DNA of 64,000 bases from Chthoniobacterales bacterium (GTDB lineage: Bacteria > Verrucomicrobiota > Verrucomicrobiia > Chthoniobacterales > UBA6821), in the NCBI GenBank assembly GCA_019747735.1, contig JAIEQL010000001.1:86614-150613 (forward strand), in the 5' to 3' direction. A model generated the notes under the pieces. It was not told the origin of the DNA and did no database searches. It was given only the letters and a program-made list of their open reading frames with translations. Shown piece by piece: positions 26,559 through 36,120 of this stretch. The position numbers were made by a program, and so were the translations under genes. How positions within the stretch are numbered: position 1 is the first letter of the stretch; every line of letters begins with the position of its first letter.

Positions 26559-28376
26559 ATGGGAGGTTTCATGAAACAGCAATCTGATAGTACATCTCGT
26601 CTATGTGGCACAACTCAACTCGGGCTAGAGCGCCACTTTCAGGGAATTGCTGTGGCTCCAGGCATTGTGGAGGGTCCACTCTCTATTTATCAACCACTGA
26701 AAGAAGAAATTCCTTTTTATTCGATTACGGAACAAGAAATCAAAGACGAAATAAAGCGTTTTAAAACAGCACTCCAAGCGACTCAGCAAGAATTACTCAC
26801 TATTCAGAAACAACTGGCGTCTTCAGTGACAAGTAGTGATATGAATCTTTTCGATGCTCACTTACTTGTGTTAGAAGACCCTAGTTTGTTAAGTGAAATT
26901 TTAGAATTGTTACACCAGGAAAAACTTAACATCGAGCACATCTTTAATACAGTGATGCAGCGCTCTTGTAGTAATTTGAGTAAAGTTGAAAATCCTTATT
27001 TGAGAGAACGTGCTCTTGATATAGAAGATGTCTCGCGGAGGATTCTTCATCATCTTTTAAAAAAGCCCGCTCTTCCTTCCTGTCATCATGGTGAGCATCC
27101 TATCATTGTTACTCACATGCTGACGCCATCGGATGTCGCTATTTTGCACCGAGATCATCAGGCTGCTTTTGCTACAGAGGTCGGCAGCAAAACTTCTCAT
27201 ACAGCCATTTTGGCAAGAGCTATGGGTGTTCCTGCGGTGATCGGATTAAATCGGCTCCTTGGTGAAGTCACCGAAGGAGAGCCTGCGCTGTTAGATGGAT
27301 ATCATGGATTACTCATTGTCAATCCCAGTGCAGAGACGCTGCGGCGATATCGACGGATGCGGCTCCAGGAGAAACATCTTGATAAAGATCTTGAAAAAAT
27401 CCGAGAGACCCCTTCCACCACTCAAGATGGGCGTCATATCATTTTGTCCGCAAATATCGAACTTCCCAAAGAAGTGAATGATTTGAAAAAAAGTGGAGCA
27501 GCAGGAATTGGTCTTTATCGTACAGAGTTTCTCTATTTGCATCGCACGACTCCTCCGAGTGAAGAAGAGCAATATCAGGTTTTTCGAACCATTGCTGATC
27601 AATCAAAGCCCTACCATGCCATCATTCGTACCTTTGATATTGGAGGGGATAAACCAATCTCTTTTTTATCACTTCCTAAAGAGGCTAATCCCTTTTTGGG
27701 ATGCCGCGGCATTCGATTGGCCTTGCAACATAAAGAGCTATTTAAGGTGCAACTTCGTGCCATCTTACGTGCTGCTGCTGTTGGCAATCTTCGGATGATG
27801 TACCCGATGATCTCTGGACTGGAGGAGCTTGGTGAAGCTAATGCTATTTTGGAAGAAGCCAAGCAAGAGCTTCGCAAGCGTCGTGTTCCTTTTAAAGAAG
27901 ATCTCGAAGTAGGAATGATGATTGAAGTGCCTAGTGCAGCGATGATTGCCGATCTCTTGGCGCGTGAAGTCGCTTTTTTTAGTATTGGTACTAACGATCT
28001 CATTCAATATTTAACCAGTATTGACCGTGGTAATGAGTCCATTGCTTATCTTTACAATCCAGCACATGCAGGAGTGATTCGCATGCTAAAACTTATTGTG
28101 GATGCAGCTCACCAAGAAGGTATTTGGGTTGGTGTTTGTGGAGAGTTGGCGGGAGATGTCATTTTCACTCCCATCCTTGTTGGACTTGGCGTCGATGAAT
28201 TGAGTGCTAGTTCCATTTTTATTCCTAGAATTAAGAAAGCTATTCAAAGCCTTACTCTTCCTGTTTGTCAGGAATTAGTTTCCAAATTACTCGATGGAGA
28301 GAGTGCTGTAAAAAATTACACGCATTGCCTTCATTTGGCGCAGCGCTATTATGGCGCCTTGTTCACAACAGAATAA
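26559..28376 (+). CDS. ptsI: PTS enzyme I (PEP-protein phosphotransferase)
   Basis: EI transfers phosphate from PEP to HPr. The protein is 605 aa; a second ATG at 26571 has GGGAGG 4 nt upstream and may be the real start. The active His is in GSKTSHTAILAR (near 214). The PEP-binding barrel shows GIGLYRTEFLYLHR, FDIGGDKP, NPFLGCRGIRLAL and GTNDLIQYLTSIDRGNE, then VCGELAGD. With only one IIA and no EIIC nearby, the system looks regulatory. It is the last PTS gene in the cluster. Confidence 0.96.
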   Translation: MGGFMKQQSDSTSRLCGTTQLGLERHFQGIAVAPGIVEGPLSIYQPLKEEIPFYSITEQEIKDEIKRFKTALQATQQELLTIQKQLASSVTSSDMNLFDAHLLVLEDPSLLSEILELLHQEKLNIEHIFNTVMQRSCSNLSKVENPYLRERALDIEDVSRRILHHLLKKPALPSCHHGEHPIIVTHMLTPSDVAILHRDHQAAFATEVGSKTSHTAILARAMGVPAVIGLNRLLGEVTEGEPALLDGYHGLLIVNPSAETLRRYRRMRLQEKHLDKDLEKIRETPSTTQDGRHIILSANIELPKEVNDLKKSGAAGIGLYRTEFLYLHRTTPPSEEEQYQVFRTIADQSKPYHAIIRTFDIGGDKPISFLSLPKEANPFLGCRGIRLALQHKELFKVQLRAILRAAAVGNLRMMYPMISGLEELGEANAILEEAKQELRKRRVPFKEDLEVGMMIEVPSAAMIADLLAREVAFFSIGTNDLIQYLTSIDRGNESIAYLYNPAHAGVIRMLKLIVDAAHQEGIWVGVCGELAGDVIFTPILVGLGVDELSASSIFIPRIKKAIQSLTLPVCQELVSKLLDGESAVKNYTHCLHLAQRYYGALFTTE

Positions 28377-28378
28377 TT

Positions 28379-29161
28379 ATGATTATCTTTCTTTTTCTCC
28401 TACTTTTCCTGCCTTCCCTGCTCTCGGCGCAGGAGGCTACAGTTGTTCCAAAAATCGAGACGTCTGCGCAAACTCAGACGCCAAGCCCGTCACAGGCTAG
28501 TGCTCTTTCTCCTGTAGCAACCTCTTCTGCAGAGCCTGTAGTTACTCCAGAAAAGGAGACCAATGCTCCCTCTCCTGAGCCATCATCAGCATCTTCGCCA
28601 TCGGTCAATTCTGTAACTCCTGTAGATCCTTCTGCAGAAGTTTCTCAGGAGTTAACGCCTTCTAGTACCCCTGCTGTTTCCGAAGAATCTACTGCCGGGG
28701 ATACTAATGCTCCCATTGCTGACCAAGCCGAAGAGCCATTAAAAGCTCCTTTAGAGAAGCCACCTGAGAGTATTGAAAAAAAAGAAGGGCAGATAAAAAT
28801 TCGTTATTACCAAGTGCGTGCTCGAGTTGAAAATGATCCCGAGGTTGCTGCCATCAAGCAACAGGCCAACACTGCTGTGAGCGATGAAAGAAAACGTCAA
28901 GCATTGCGAGCTTACTATGAACTTCTTTTTAAAAAAATGAAGAGCATCGATGCCTCCATTAGTGATCGTTGTGATACCATGCAGGCTGCTTATTTGAGGC
29001 GATTAGAGCAATCATCGCTAGAGCCAACAGTCCCGCTAACGCCCTTTGTGAGCCCTTCCCCATCCACGGAGAAAAAAGAAACAACTCCCACTAAGGCCTC
29101 TCCAACGCCCGCTCCTACTATTTCCAAAAAAAAGAAGCGGCACTCGTTAGGGAATAGCTGA
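28379..29161 (+). CDS. Secreted Pro/Ser-rich protein of unknown function
   Basis: No family is recognised. The ATG at 28379, 2 bp after ptsI, gives a clear signal peptide (FLFLLLFLPSLLSAQ). Residues about 20-140 are low-complexity in S, P, T, A and E. A charged helical segment follows at about 145-215 (RYYQVRARVENDPEVAAIK and RQALRAYYELLFKKMKSID). A Pro/Thr linker and a basic end (SKKKKRHSLG) close the 260-aa protein. A periplasmic or surface location is likely. Confidence 0.8.
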   Translation: MIIFLFLLLFLPSLLSAQEATVVPKIETSAQTQTPSPSQASALSPVATSSAEPVVTPEKETNAPSPEPSSASSPSVNSVTPVDPSAEVSQELTPSSTPAVSEESTAGDTNAPIADQAEEPLKAPLEKPPESIEKKEGQIKIRYYQVRARVENDPEVAAIKQQANTAVSDERKRQALRAYYELLFKKMKSIDASISDRCDTMQAAYLRRLEQSSLEPTVPLTPFVSPSPSTEKKETTPTKASPTPAPTISKKKKRHSLGNS

Positions 29162-29221
29162 CCTTATTTTTGGATTGTAGAAAGAGGGTTGAGTTGAACC
29201 TTCAAAGAAAAGGGTGATTTT

Positions 29222-29254
29222 AGAAAAAGAGACTTATAGTTTTTCTTTTTTTTT
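29222..29254 (+). terminator. Weak A/T-stem terminator after the ptsI-linked operon
   Basis: AGAAAAA (29222-29228) pairs with TTTTTCT (29240-29246), followed by a run of T to 29254. The stem is AT-only, so efficiency is doubtful. Confidence 0.4.
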
Positions 29255-29269
29255 CATAAAAACCAACTC

Positions 29270-32200
29270 ATGAAAAAACTTTCTCTCCTATTTTTGTTAA
29301 GCCTGCTTTGGGCTTCTCCTGCGCAGCTGCGTGCTATGATGGAAGAAGAGAAAGACCCAAAAGAGGAACAATCAAAAAATCAAGGGCCCCTTGAGTACAG
29401 CAAGGAGCAAGAAGAAAAAGCTCTTATCGACAGTGTTGGACCAAGCCGTGGTGGGCGCACAACAGAACTCATCAAAGTGACTAGCAGTGTCAACAGCGAA
29501 GAACCTAGAGACCAAGGAGCTCAAAAACAATTTGATGCTGATACCGATTCTGACTATGGAGAAAACCCTCATGATTGGGAGGACGAAGGTAACGAAAATC
29601 TGAGCCTAAAAGATTTTAGAAGAGCTTTAAGAAAAGAGATCCATCGCAATGCTCCACGCCTCATCATCATTCACAAGAGCGATGGAAAGAATGTGATTAA
29701 AGCTGTCCCAGAAAATCCAGACGCGCTCATTGCAAACGGTATTGAAGATCGTGAAATCACCAACCTTCTCAAAGAGCTTCTCGCTTTAGAACACCCCTCC
29801 ATCAACGTTGAAGACCTTTGTGTTTCCGATTCCCCCTTAAGCAGTGAAAAACTTAAAATAATATTTGATCGCATCGACCGCGCTATTGCAGAACAAAAGA
29901 AAGCTTCTGCTCGCATTCTCCCAGGCTCGGATCAAGAACAGCTGGCATCGATTCTTCATAACATCATTTTAAAACGGGAAGAAAAGCCCAGTAGCCACTA
30001 TGCCGAAGCTGATAAAATCTGGGTCCAGCAGCAACAAGCTTGGGAAGAGAAAACCATCCTTGAGCGAGAATTTAAAAACAGAGCCGCTCTGAAAAAACAA
30101 GCCAAGAACTTTTCGGATCAAGTCCAAGACGCCCATGACAAAATCGATCTTGAAAACACCATGGCAGGACGCCTTGCTCATATTGCAGAAAAAACAGCCG
30201 TTCTCTGCGCTATGGTTCCTGAGCCACATGTTCAAATTCTTGGAGAAGTCGCTGCTGGCGTCGCTTGGAGCGCTGATAAATTTAATAAAATTTGGAATGA
30301 GCGCGATGTCAAAGCTGCTAAAGCCGCGCTGCAAGAAATTGAAACAGCTCTTAAGGAAACGAGCGAAAAATTAACAGACGCCGATGAAAGGGTAGGTACA
30401 CTTAAAAATAGAGCCGAAAAGCAAGAGACCTACGCTCGTCATGCCGAGGCTCAAAGACGAAAAACAGTAGCTGAAACACTTCACCCTCCCGCAAGTCGTA
30501 GCGAGGCTGATTGGAACAGTTGGGCCACACAAATAGTCACCGAAGGAAAAGGGGAGCCTGCTTGGATTGCACACCTCATGGAAGGTGGTATGGCTGATCC
30601 CACTTGGGTAGCAGAAGAAACAGAGAGAGCTTGGAAAAAACGGCTCATTGTTGATGAGGAAAAAATTCGGCAGCAAAAAAAAGAATTTAAAGAACATATG
30701 AGGCCGCTCAATCGAGAGCGTTACAAAAATAATAAAGCTCTCCAGAAAGCTCAGAGAGAGGAACAGACCACTCAAAAGGAATTTGAAGAACAACGAGAAA
30801 AACACCAGAAGTTAAAAACCGAACTAGAAACCTTAGGGCAAACTCAAGAAGCCTTTGAGTCAAAATATCAAGAAGTCGCAGAAGCTGCTCAAGAACTCAC
30901 TCTCAAGGAAAAAGCTTGGTTAGAAGCTCAAGAAAGATTAACTCATCAAGATACAGAAACCCTCACTCATAAAAACGTACATGCCATTGAAAAAACTCTT
31001 ATCCTCAGACACCTCAACCGCTCCCTTGATCAAGTAAAAATCGATGCACTCGCTTGGGGCTACAATAACCAACTAACCAGCTGGCTCGCCTATCGTCTGC
31101 CAGAGCACGTTGGAGAGCAAACACCTCCACAACCTAAAACAGGAGGATCCATTCCTCAACCCATTCGCTTAGATGAAGAACTAGAAAAACTAGGGAGAAG
31201 ACTTTGGGCTCAGAAAAAACGGGCTTCCAGCGCTCAGACCTTTTCTTTAATGGAACATCAAGGTGGAGAAAAAAAAGAAGAATTACTTGAAACAGAAAAG
31301 GAAACTCCTCTTAAAGAAACAGCTAAACCACCAAGTGTCGCTGAACTTGTAGCATCCATCATCATCCCAACTCAAAAAGATCGTGACCGTTGGCAGGCTA
31401 GGAAAGATGCCGACGAGCGCTTGCGCGAACGTGATGCTCTTTTTGCTGAGAAACAAGAACGTCGTGCCAGCATGAGTGAACCAAAAGGTGTAAGATCGCG
31501 CTTAGATAGTATAACAAGCCTTTTTAGTTGGAGCGGACAATCTATCGCAGGAACAATTCTTGGTAGCATTAATCTCAAATCTGAAGTTCAAAAACTCAGA
31601 CGAGCAGCTACCCAAAAAGTAACCGATGCCGAAAAATTATGGTTCGACCTCGTTCAAGAAGCTCATGCAGAAATAGGAGGTATTCCTTATGTCGATAAGG
31701 AAACAATCAATGATGAAGAAGAATGGAAAAAAATTAATGACAAAGAAATAGCAAAACATTGGGAACAAGCTGATCGTGCAGCTGCAAAAGCCTGGGAAGA
31801 GCGTGCCCTTCTTCAAAAAGAGGTCACCCTCGCTACTCACATCAAGGATGAGGAAGAGTGGAACAACGATATCGACCGTTGGATTGCAAAAGAAGAAGCT
31901 GACAAGCTAACTGATTTATTTGGAAAGGCTATTGCTCTGGAAGAGAGCCTTGCAGCTCAGCAACAATCACGCGATCCTGCTTGGCAAGAAGCCTACAACA
32001 AAGCAGTCCAAGAAGTAGACCGCCTTCGTCCTTTAGTAAAAGCCGCAAAGAAAAAATGGATTGCTTTAGCCAACGAGGAGGAGAGCGTGAGCATGGCTCT
32101 TGAGGAAAGAGACGAAGCTGCTGCAGAAGAGGCTCGAAAAAAATTAGAACCGCTAGACCGTGCTGCCATGGGGCTTTGGAAAAAAGTCAAAGAGATGTCT

Positions 32201-33274
32201 CCTGAGGAACGCTCTAAAAAACGGATGGCAACCTTTGCTAAAGAGAAAGAAGCAATAGTCACTCAACCTGCAACGTTGATAACAAGCGGTTCAGAGAGAG
32301 CTAGCCTTACTCTTAATGACACTCTAAAGGACATTGAAGATATTTTTCTTTACAAGCTCGAAGCTGACGAAAAAGCCAAGAAAGAAAAAATAGAGCACGC
32401 TGCCAAAAATTACTTTCATGACGAGGACGCTAAAAAAGTTTGGGAAGAAGAACTGACCTTTGAGGAACGCCATCTTTACAACATCAATAATGAAGATGCT
32501 AATGAGGTTTATAAGAAAGCTGCTCAAAAAAAGATAGAGGAGGCTCAAAGCAACTACGACAAGGCGTTAGAAGACTCCAAAGGAGTTTTTATTGTGAGTT
32601 CCAAACAGAAACAGGCTGCCTTGGCAGAACTCCAAAAAGCAGCAGCTCATTTAATGAAAGTAAAAGCTGAAATAAAAGAAAGTGAACTAGCTCGTTCTTG
32701 GGGGAACCTTTCTCAGGAAAAAAAAACTGCTAAATCGAAGAAAGAGAGCGATGCGATTGAAGAGCTAAATCAGGCAAGGGAAAATATTATCAACACAACT
32801 AAGGAATTTGAGGCCACCTTTGGACAAGCCTATCAAGAGGGCTCTTCTCAAAATTGGAAGTTGGCTAAAGAGGCTGTGCAAACTCAGGTTAAACCGGCGT
32901 ATGATCGGCTTCTGCAAGCTTATAAGCAACTTCAGGAAATGGCTCCTAGAACTGTTGTGGAGGCTACCGAAGAAGAGAGAGAACGGTGGGTCACTGAAAT
33001 AGAATATGCCAGAAGCATTGAAGATGTTTTGGATCAAAGAATCACTTCTGCTCGGCGCTGGCAGAATATTGGAATTGCTGGAGTTAGTACTGTGATTGTC
33101 GTTACTTCACCTATATGGGTTCCTGTGAGACTCATAGCTGCTGGAATTGATTGGATGACACCAGAAGAATCCATGGAGGATCGAATAAGAAGACACGCGT
33201 ACAGAGATGAAAGAAGACACGCGTACAAATATCAAGAACGTCAGTTTTCAGGGCTAGGTATGGCCAAATATTAA
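29270..33274 (+). CDS. Large secreted coiled-coil protein (1334 aa)
   Basis: No family is recognised. An N-terminal signal peptide (LSLLFLLSLLWASPAQLRA) is followed by an acidic segment and then long alpha-helical stretches rich in E, K, A, Q and R with recurrent Trp. Two regions (about 260-420 and 450-570) have clear heptad-like character. A hydrophobic stretch occurs near the C-terminus (IGIAGVSTVIVVTSPIWVPV). The last residues hold a short duplication (RRHAYRDERRHAYKYQ), encoded by repeated GAAGACACGCGTACA. The size and composition suggest a structural envelope protein or secreted effector; this is inference. Confidence 0.85.
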   Translation: MKKLSLLFLLSLLWASPAQLRAMMEEEKDPKEEQSKNQGPLEYSKEQEEKALIDSVGPSRGGRTTELIKVTSSVNSEEPRDQGAQKQFDADTDSDYGENPHDWEDEGNENLSLKDFRRALRKEIHRNAPRLIIIHKSDGKNVIKAVPENPDALIANGIEDREITNLLKELLALEHPSINVEDLCVSDSPLSSEKLKIIFDRIDRAIAEQKKASARILPGSDQEQLASILHNIILKREEKPSSHYAEADKIWVQQQQAWEEKTILEREFKNRAALKKQAKNFSDQVQDAHDKIDLENTMAGRLAHIAEKTAVLCAMVPEPHVQILGEVAAGVAWSADKFNKIWNERDVKAAKAALQEIETALKETSEKLTDADERVGTLKNRAEKQETYARHAEAQRRKTVAETLHPPASRSEADWNSWATQIVTEGKGEPAWIAHLMEGGMADPTWVAEETERAWKKRLIVDEEKIRQQKKEFKEHMRPLNRERYKNNKALQKAQREEQTTQKEFEEQREKHQKLKTELETLGQTQEAFESKYQEVAEAAQELTLKEKAWLEAQERLTHQDTETLTHKNVHAIEKTLILRHLNRSLDQVKIDALAWGYNNQLTSWLAYRLPEHVGEQTPPQPKTGGSIPQPIRLDEELEKLGRRLWAQKKRASSAQTFSLMEHQGGEKKEELLETEKETPLKETAKPPSVAELVASIIIPTQKDRDRWQARKDADERLRERDALFAEKQERRASMSEPKGVRSRLDSITSLFSWSGQSIAGTILGSINLKSEVQKLRRAATQKVTDAEKLWFDLVQEAHAEIGGIPYVDKETINDEEEWKKINDKEIAKHWEQADRAAAKAWEERALLQKEVTLATHIKDEEEWNNDIDRWIAKEEADKLTDLFGKAIALEESLAAQQQSRDPAWQEAYNKAVQEVDRLRPLVKAAKKKWIALANEEESVSMALEERDEAAAEEARKKLEPLDRAAMGLWKKVKEMSPEERSKKRMATFAKEKEAIVTQPATLITSGSERASLTLNDTLKDIEDIFLYKLEADEKAKKEKIEHAAKNYFHDEDAKKVWEEELTFEERHLYNINNEDANEVYKKAAQKKIEEAQSNYDKALEDSKGVFIVSSKQKQAALAELQKAAAHLMKVKAEIKESELARSWGNLSQEKKTAKSKKESDAIEELNQARENIINTTKEFEATFGQAYQEGSSQNWKLAKEAVQTQVKPAYDRLLQAYKQLQEMAPRTVVEATEEERERWVTEIEYARSIEDVLDQRITSARRWQNIGIAGVSTVIVVTSPIWVPVRLIAAGIDWMTPEESMEDRIRRHAYRDERRHAYKYQERQFSGLGMAKY

Positions 33275-33341
33275 AGATAGAGGTGCTGCTGAAAAGATTC
33301 CATATCCACTCAGACCTCTTTTTGATAGCATTCCTGATCTT

Positions 33342-34256
33342 ATGACTTCCACGCCACAACCCAAAAAGCTGATCCAGTTTGATTGGGCTATTAAGACGCT
33401 GTTAAGAAACAGAAAAAATTTTTCTATTCTGGAAGGCTTTCTTTCTGAGCTATTGCGGACGGATGTGAAAATCAAGGAATTGCTTGAGAGTGAGTCAAAC
33501 AAAAGTCACGCCAAAGATAAATCCAATCGCGTCGACATGGCCGCCAGACTAGGCAATGGAGAGCATGTAATCATTGAAGTTCAAAGTGTACGTCAAGATG
33601 ATTTTATCACTCGCATGCTCTATGGTGTTTCCAAGGTTGTGGTGGATTATTTGCAAGAAGGAGATCGGTATCACGAAGTTCCACGCGTGATTTCGGTCAA
33701 CATCGTTTACTTCGATTTGGGGGAAGGAAATGACTACATTTATCATGGGACTACCGAGTTTCGAGGCATCCACAAGCGCGACGTGCTTCAGCTTCAAGAC
33801 TCAGAAAAAAAACATTACCCCGATCACATCGCTAATATTTTTCCAGAGTATTACGTTTTAAAAGTGAGCGCCTTTGATCTGCACATCCGAGATACCCTAG
33901 ATGAATGGATGTATGCCTTGAAAAAATCGGAAGTCAGGCCTGAGTTTAAAGCCAAAGGAATTCAAGAAGCTGGTAATGTCTTAACGCGATTGAATCTTTC
34001 TCAAGAAGAGCTGGCAGTCTATGAGCGTTATATTACTGATGCGAGAAATGCACGCAGCGAGATTCTAACAGCTTTTGATGATGGAGAAGCGCTAGGGATT
34101 AAGGAGGGCTTAGCGAAGGGCTTAGCCGAGGGCAGGGTTGAGGCGAAGGTTGAAATGATTCGCAGTTTTCATCAACTTGGCATTGCTCTTGAACAGATTG
34201 CTATGGCAGCCAAGCTTTCTTGCGAAGAGGTGCAGGCTATTCTCAAAAACAAATAG
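33342..34256 (+). CDS. Rpn family PD-(D/E)XK nuclease/transposase-like protein
   Basis: This 304-aa protein belongs to the recombination-promoting nuclease/PDDEXK_2 type. The N-terminus has FDWAIKTLLRNRKNFSILEGFLSELL. The nuclease core shows RVDMAARL (Asp65) and HVIIEVQ (Glu79, Gln81), with the Gln variant usual in this family. The C-terminal region has the typical GLAKGLAEGRVEAK repeat and a short helix-turn-helix-like end. Such genes spread widely in host-associated bacteria. Whether it acts in mobility, DNA repair or defence is unknown. No terminal repeats flank it. Confidence 0.85.
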   Translation: MTSTPQPKKLIQFDWAIKTLLRNRKNFSILEGFLSELLRTDVKIKELLESESNKSHAKDKSNRVDMAARLGNGEHVIIEVQSVRQDDFITRMLYGVSKVVVDYLQEGDRYHEVPRVISVNIVYFDLGEGNDYIYHGTTEFRGIHKRDVLQLQDSEKKHYPDHIANIFPEYYVLKVSAFDLHIRDTLDEWMYALKKSEVRPEFKAKGIQEAGNVLTRLNLSQEELAVYERYITDARNARSEILTAFDDGEALGIKEGLAKGLAEGRVEAKVEMIRSFHQLGIALEQIAMAAKLSCEEVQAILKNK

Positions 34257-34277
34257 ACTCTTATAGATTCCTAAAAA

Positions 34278-35222
34278 ATGAAAAACGACGAAATGCGCTT
34301 ATTTACTGGCTGTGCCCACCAGCAACTCGCTGCTGACATAGCAGCTTATCTTGGGCAAAAGCTTGCAGATGCCACGGTGACTTCTTTTCCTGATGGAGAA
34401 ACGTTTGTCAAAATTAATGACAATATTCGAGGACGTGATGTTTTTATTATCCAACCGACCTGTCCTCCGACCAACCAAAACATCATGGAATTGTTGATCA
34501 TGGTAGATGCCGCTCGGCGAGCAAGTGCTGATCGTATTACGGCTGTGATTCCTTTTTTTGGCTATGCCCGGCAAGATAGAAAAGATCAGCCTCGTGTGCC
34601 GATCACGGCAAAATTAGTCGCCAATCTCCTTGTTGCTGCAGGAGTCGAGCGTGTCCTGACCATGGATCTTCACGCGCAACAGCTCCAAGGTTTTTTTGAT
34701 ATCCCCGTGGACCACCTTTATGCGCTTCCGGTGATGGTGGACCATATCCGCAAGATGAATTTGAACAATCTTGTAGTTGTCTCTCCCGATGTCGGTGGTG
34801 TCAAAATGGCTTCTGCTTATGCTTCTGCACTAGATGCAGGCCTTGCTATTGTAGTCAAACGGCGCCGCAGTGCGACAGAAGTGGATGCTTCTCACGTGAT
34901 TGGAGAGGTAGAAGGAAAAAATATTCTCATTATTGATGATCTCACTGAGACTGCTGGAACCTTAACAAGTGCTGCCAAAAAATTAAAAACTTTGGGGGTT
35001 TGTGATATTTATGCTGGTGTCTCGCACGCCGTGCTGACAGATTTAGCGGTTGAGCGATTGAAGGGTTCTGACATTAAAGAACTCATCACTACTGATAGCG
35101 TTCCTGTTCGCCACGATGTGGAGAGCCGTGTGCGAGTTCTTTCCGTTGCCGAACTGCTCGGTGAGGGAATTCGTCGCATTCATGAAGGCGAATCAGTGAG
35201 CTCGTTGTTCCGATTGAAATAA
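34278..35222 (+). CDS. prs: Ribose-phosphate pyrophosphokinase
   Basis: Prs makes PRPP for nucleotide and amino-acid synthesis. The 314-aa protein (or 309 aa from the second ATG at 34293, MRLFTG) has DGETFVKI, IPFFGYARQDRKD, TMDLHAQQLQGFF and the PRPP loop ILIIDDLTETAGTL. The loop has Glu where most class I enzymes have Asp before TAGT, a mild variation. It is followed by rplY after 32 bp, a common arrangement. Confidence 0.95.
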   Translation: MKNDEMRLFTGCAHQQLAADIAAYLGQKLADATVTSFPDGETFVKINDNIRGRDVFIIQPTCPPTNQNIMELLIMVDAARRASADRITAVIPFFGYARQDRKDQPRVPITAKLVANLLVAAGVERVLTMDLHAQQLQGFFDIPVDHLYALPVMVDHIRKMNLNNLVVVSPDVGGVKMASAYASALDAGLAIVVKRRRSATEVDASHVIGEVEGKNILIIDDLTETAGTLTSAAKKLKTLGVCDIYAGVSHAVLTDLAVERLKGSDIKELITTDSVPVRHDVESRVRVLSVAELLGEGIRRIHEGESVSSLFRLK

Positions 35223-35254
35223 CCCTCTCATCACTTCTTAATTCAAATCATCTC

Positions 35255-35911
35255 ATGTCAAAACAAGTCAAACTTTCCGTACAATCTCGCACCAATGTAG
35301 GGCGTAACTCCGTTAAGCAACTGCGCGCTCGTGGTGTTGTTCCTGCCAATATTTATGGTTCCAAACAAGAGCCGCGCAATCTTGAACTCAATGAGCGTGA
35401 TATTCGAAAACTCCTCGCTCATGCGGCAGGAGAGAATATTTTGGTCGATTTAGAAATTGTCGGTGACAAACAAAACCATCTTGCTCTCATCCAAGAAGTC
35501 CAACATCACCCTGTGCGTGGCACTATTTTACATGTCGATTTTCTGGAGGTTTCTATGAACGAGCTCTTGCATACAGAAATTCCGGTGGAGGCTTTTGGAG
35601 AAGCAGATGGTGTTAAAAATTATGGTGGCTTGCTTGAGCAATTGGTGCGCCATGTTTCCATTGAATGCTTGCCAAAAGACCTTCCCGAGAGCATTCGCGT
35701 CGAGGTAACAGGGCTAGGTATTGGTCAGTCACTTCATGTACGCGATCTTGTGTTACCTCCAGGTGTGACCGTCACCAATGATCCGGACCTGACTATTTTC
35801 TTAGTTGCCGAGCCTAAAGTAGAAGACGCTTCTAAAGGGGAAGAAGTCCAACAAGCTCCTGAGGTGATTAAAGAAAAGAAACCAGCTGCTGAGCAAGAAG
35901 GAAAGAAATAA
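35255..35911 (+). CDS. rplY: 50S ribosomal protein L25 (Ctc/TL5 form)
   Basis: L25 binds 5S rRNA. The 218-aa protein is the long Ctc form: an N-terminal L25 domain (RTNVGRNSVKQLRARGVVPANIYG) and a C-terminal beta domain (VEAFGEADGVKNYGGLLEQ). A charged tail (KEKKPAAEQEGKK) follows. The prs-rplY-pth-rpsF-ssb order is a widely conserved translation/replication cluster. Confidence 0.95.
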   Translation: MSKQVKLSVQSRTNVGRNSVKQLRARGVVPANIYGSKQEPRNLELNERDIRKLLAHAAGENILVDLEIVGDKQNHLALIQEVQHHPVRGTILHVDFLEVSMNELLHTEIPVEAFGEADGVKNYGGLLEQLVRHVSIECLPKDLPESIRVEVTGLGIGQSLHVRDLVLPPGVTVTNDPDLTIFLVAEPKVEDASKGEEVQQAPEVIKEKKPAAEQEGKK

Positions 35912-35922
35912 GCTCGAAACAG

Positions 35923-36120
35923 AGGATAGGCTGGAGGCTGAAGGTTAGAGGGTTTTCTGCTCGATAATCAGTTTAATTTCCTAATCAATTTTTCCAGGTA
36001 ACTTGATAGAGTTAACAAACAGCTGATAAATTTCTTCCAGCCTATCTTGATATCGATGTCCGACATACTTCCGATTAGAAAATCCTCCAGCTTCCAGCCT
36101 CCAGCCTCTAGCCTATCCCC
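35923..36120. repeat. Inverted GATAGGCTGGAGGCTG arms spanning the pth start
   Basis: The left arm GATAGGCTGGAGGCTG (35925-35940) pairs at 15 of 16 positions with an arm near 36102-36117. A third related copy, CCAGCCTATC, lies at 36037-36046. The right arm lies inside pth and encodes part of its N-terminal extension. Confidence 0.8.

Noticed and set aside
33278..33335. AGAGGT...ACCTCTTTTT as a terminator after the coiled-coil gene
   Set aside because: The stem is 6 bp with a loop of nearly 30 nt and only five T; too weak to call.
33342..34256. Insertion sequence around the Rpn-type gene
   Set aside because: No inverted ends or target duplication could be found beside it.
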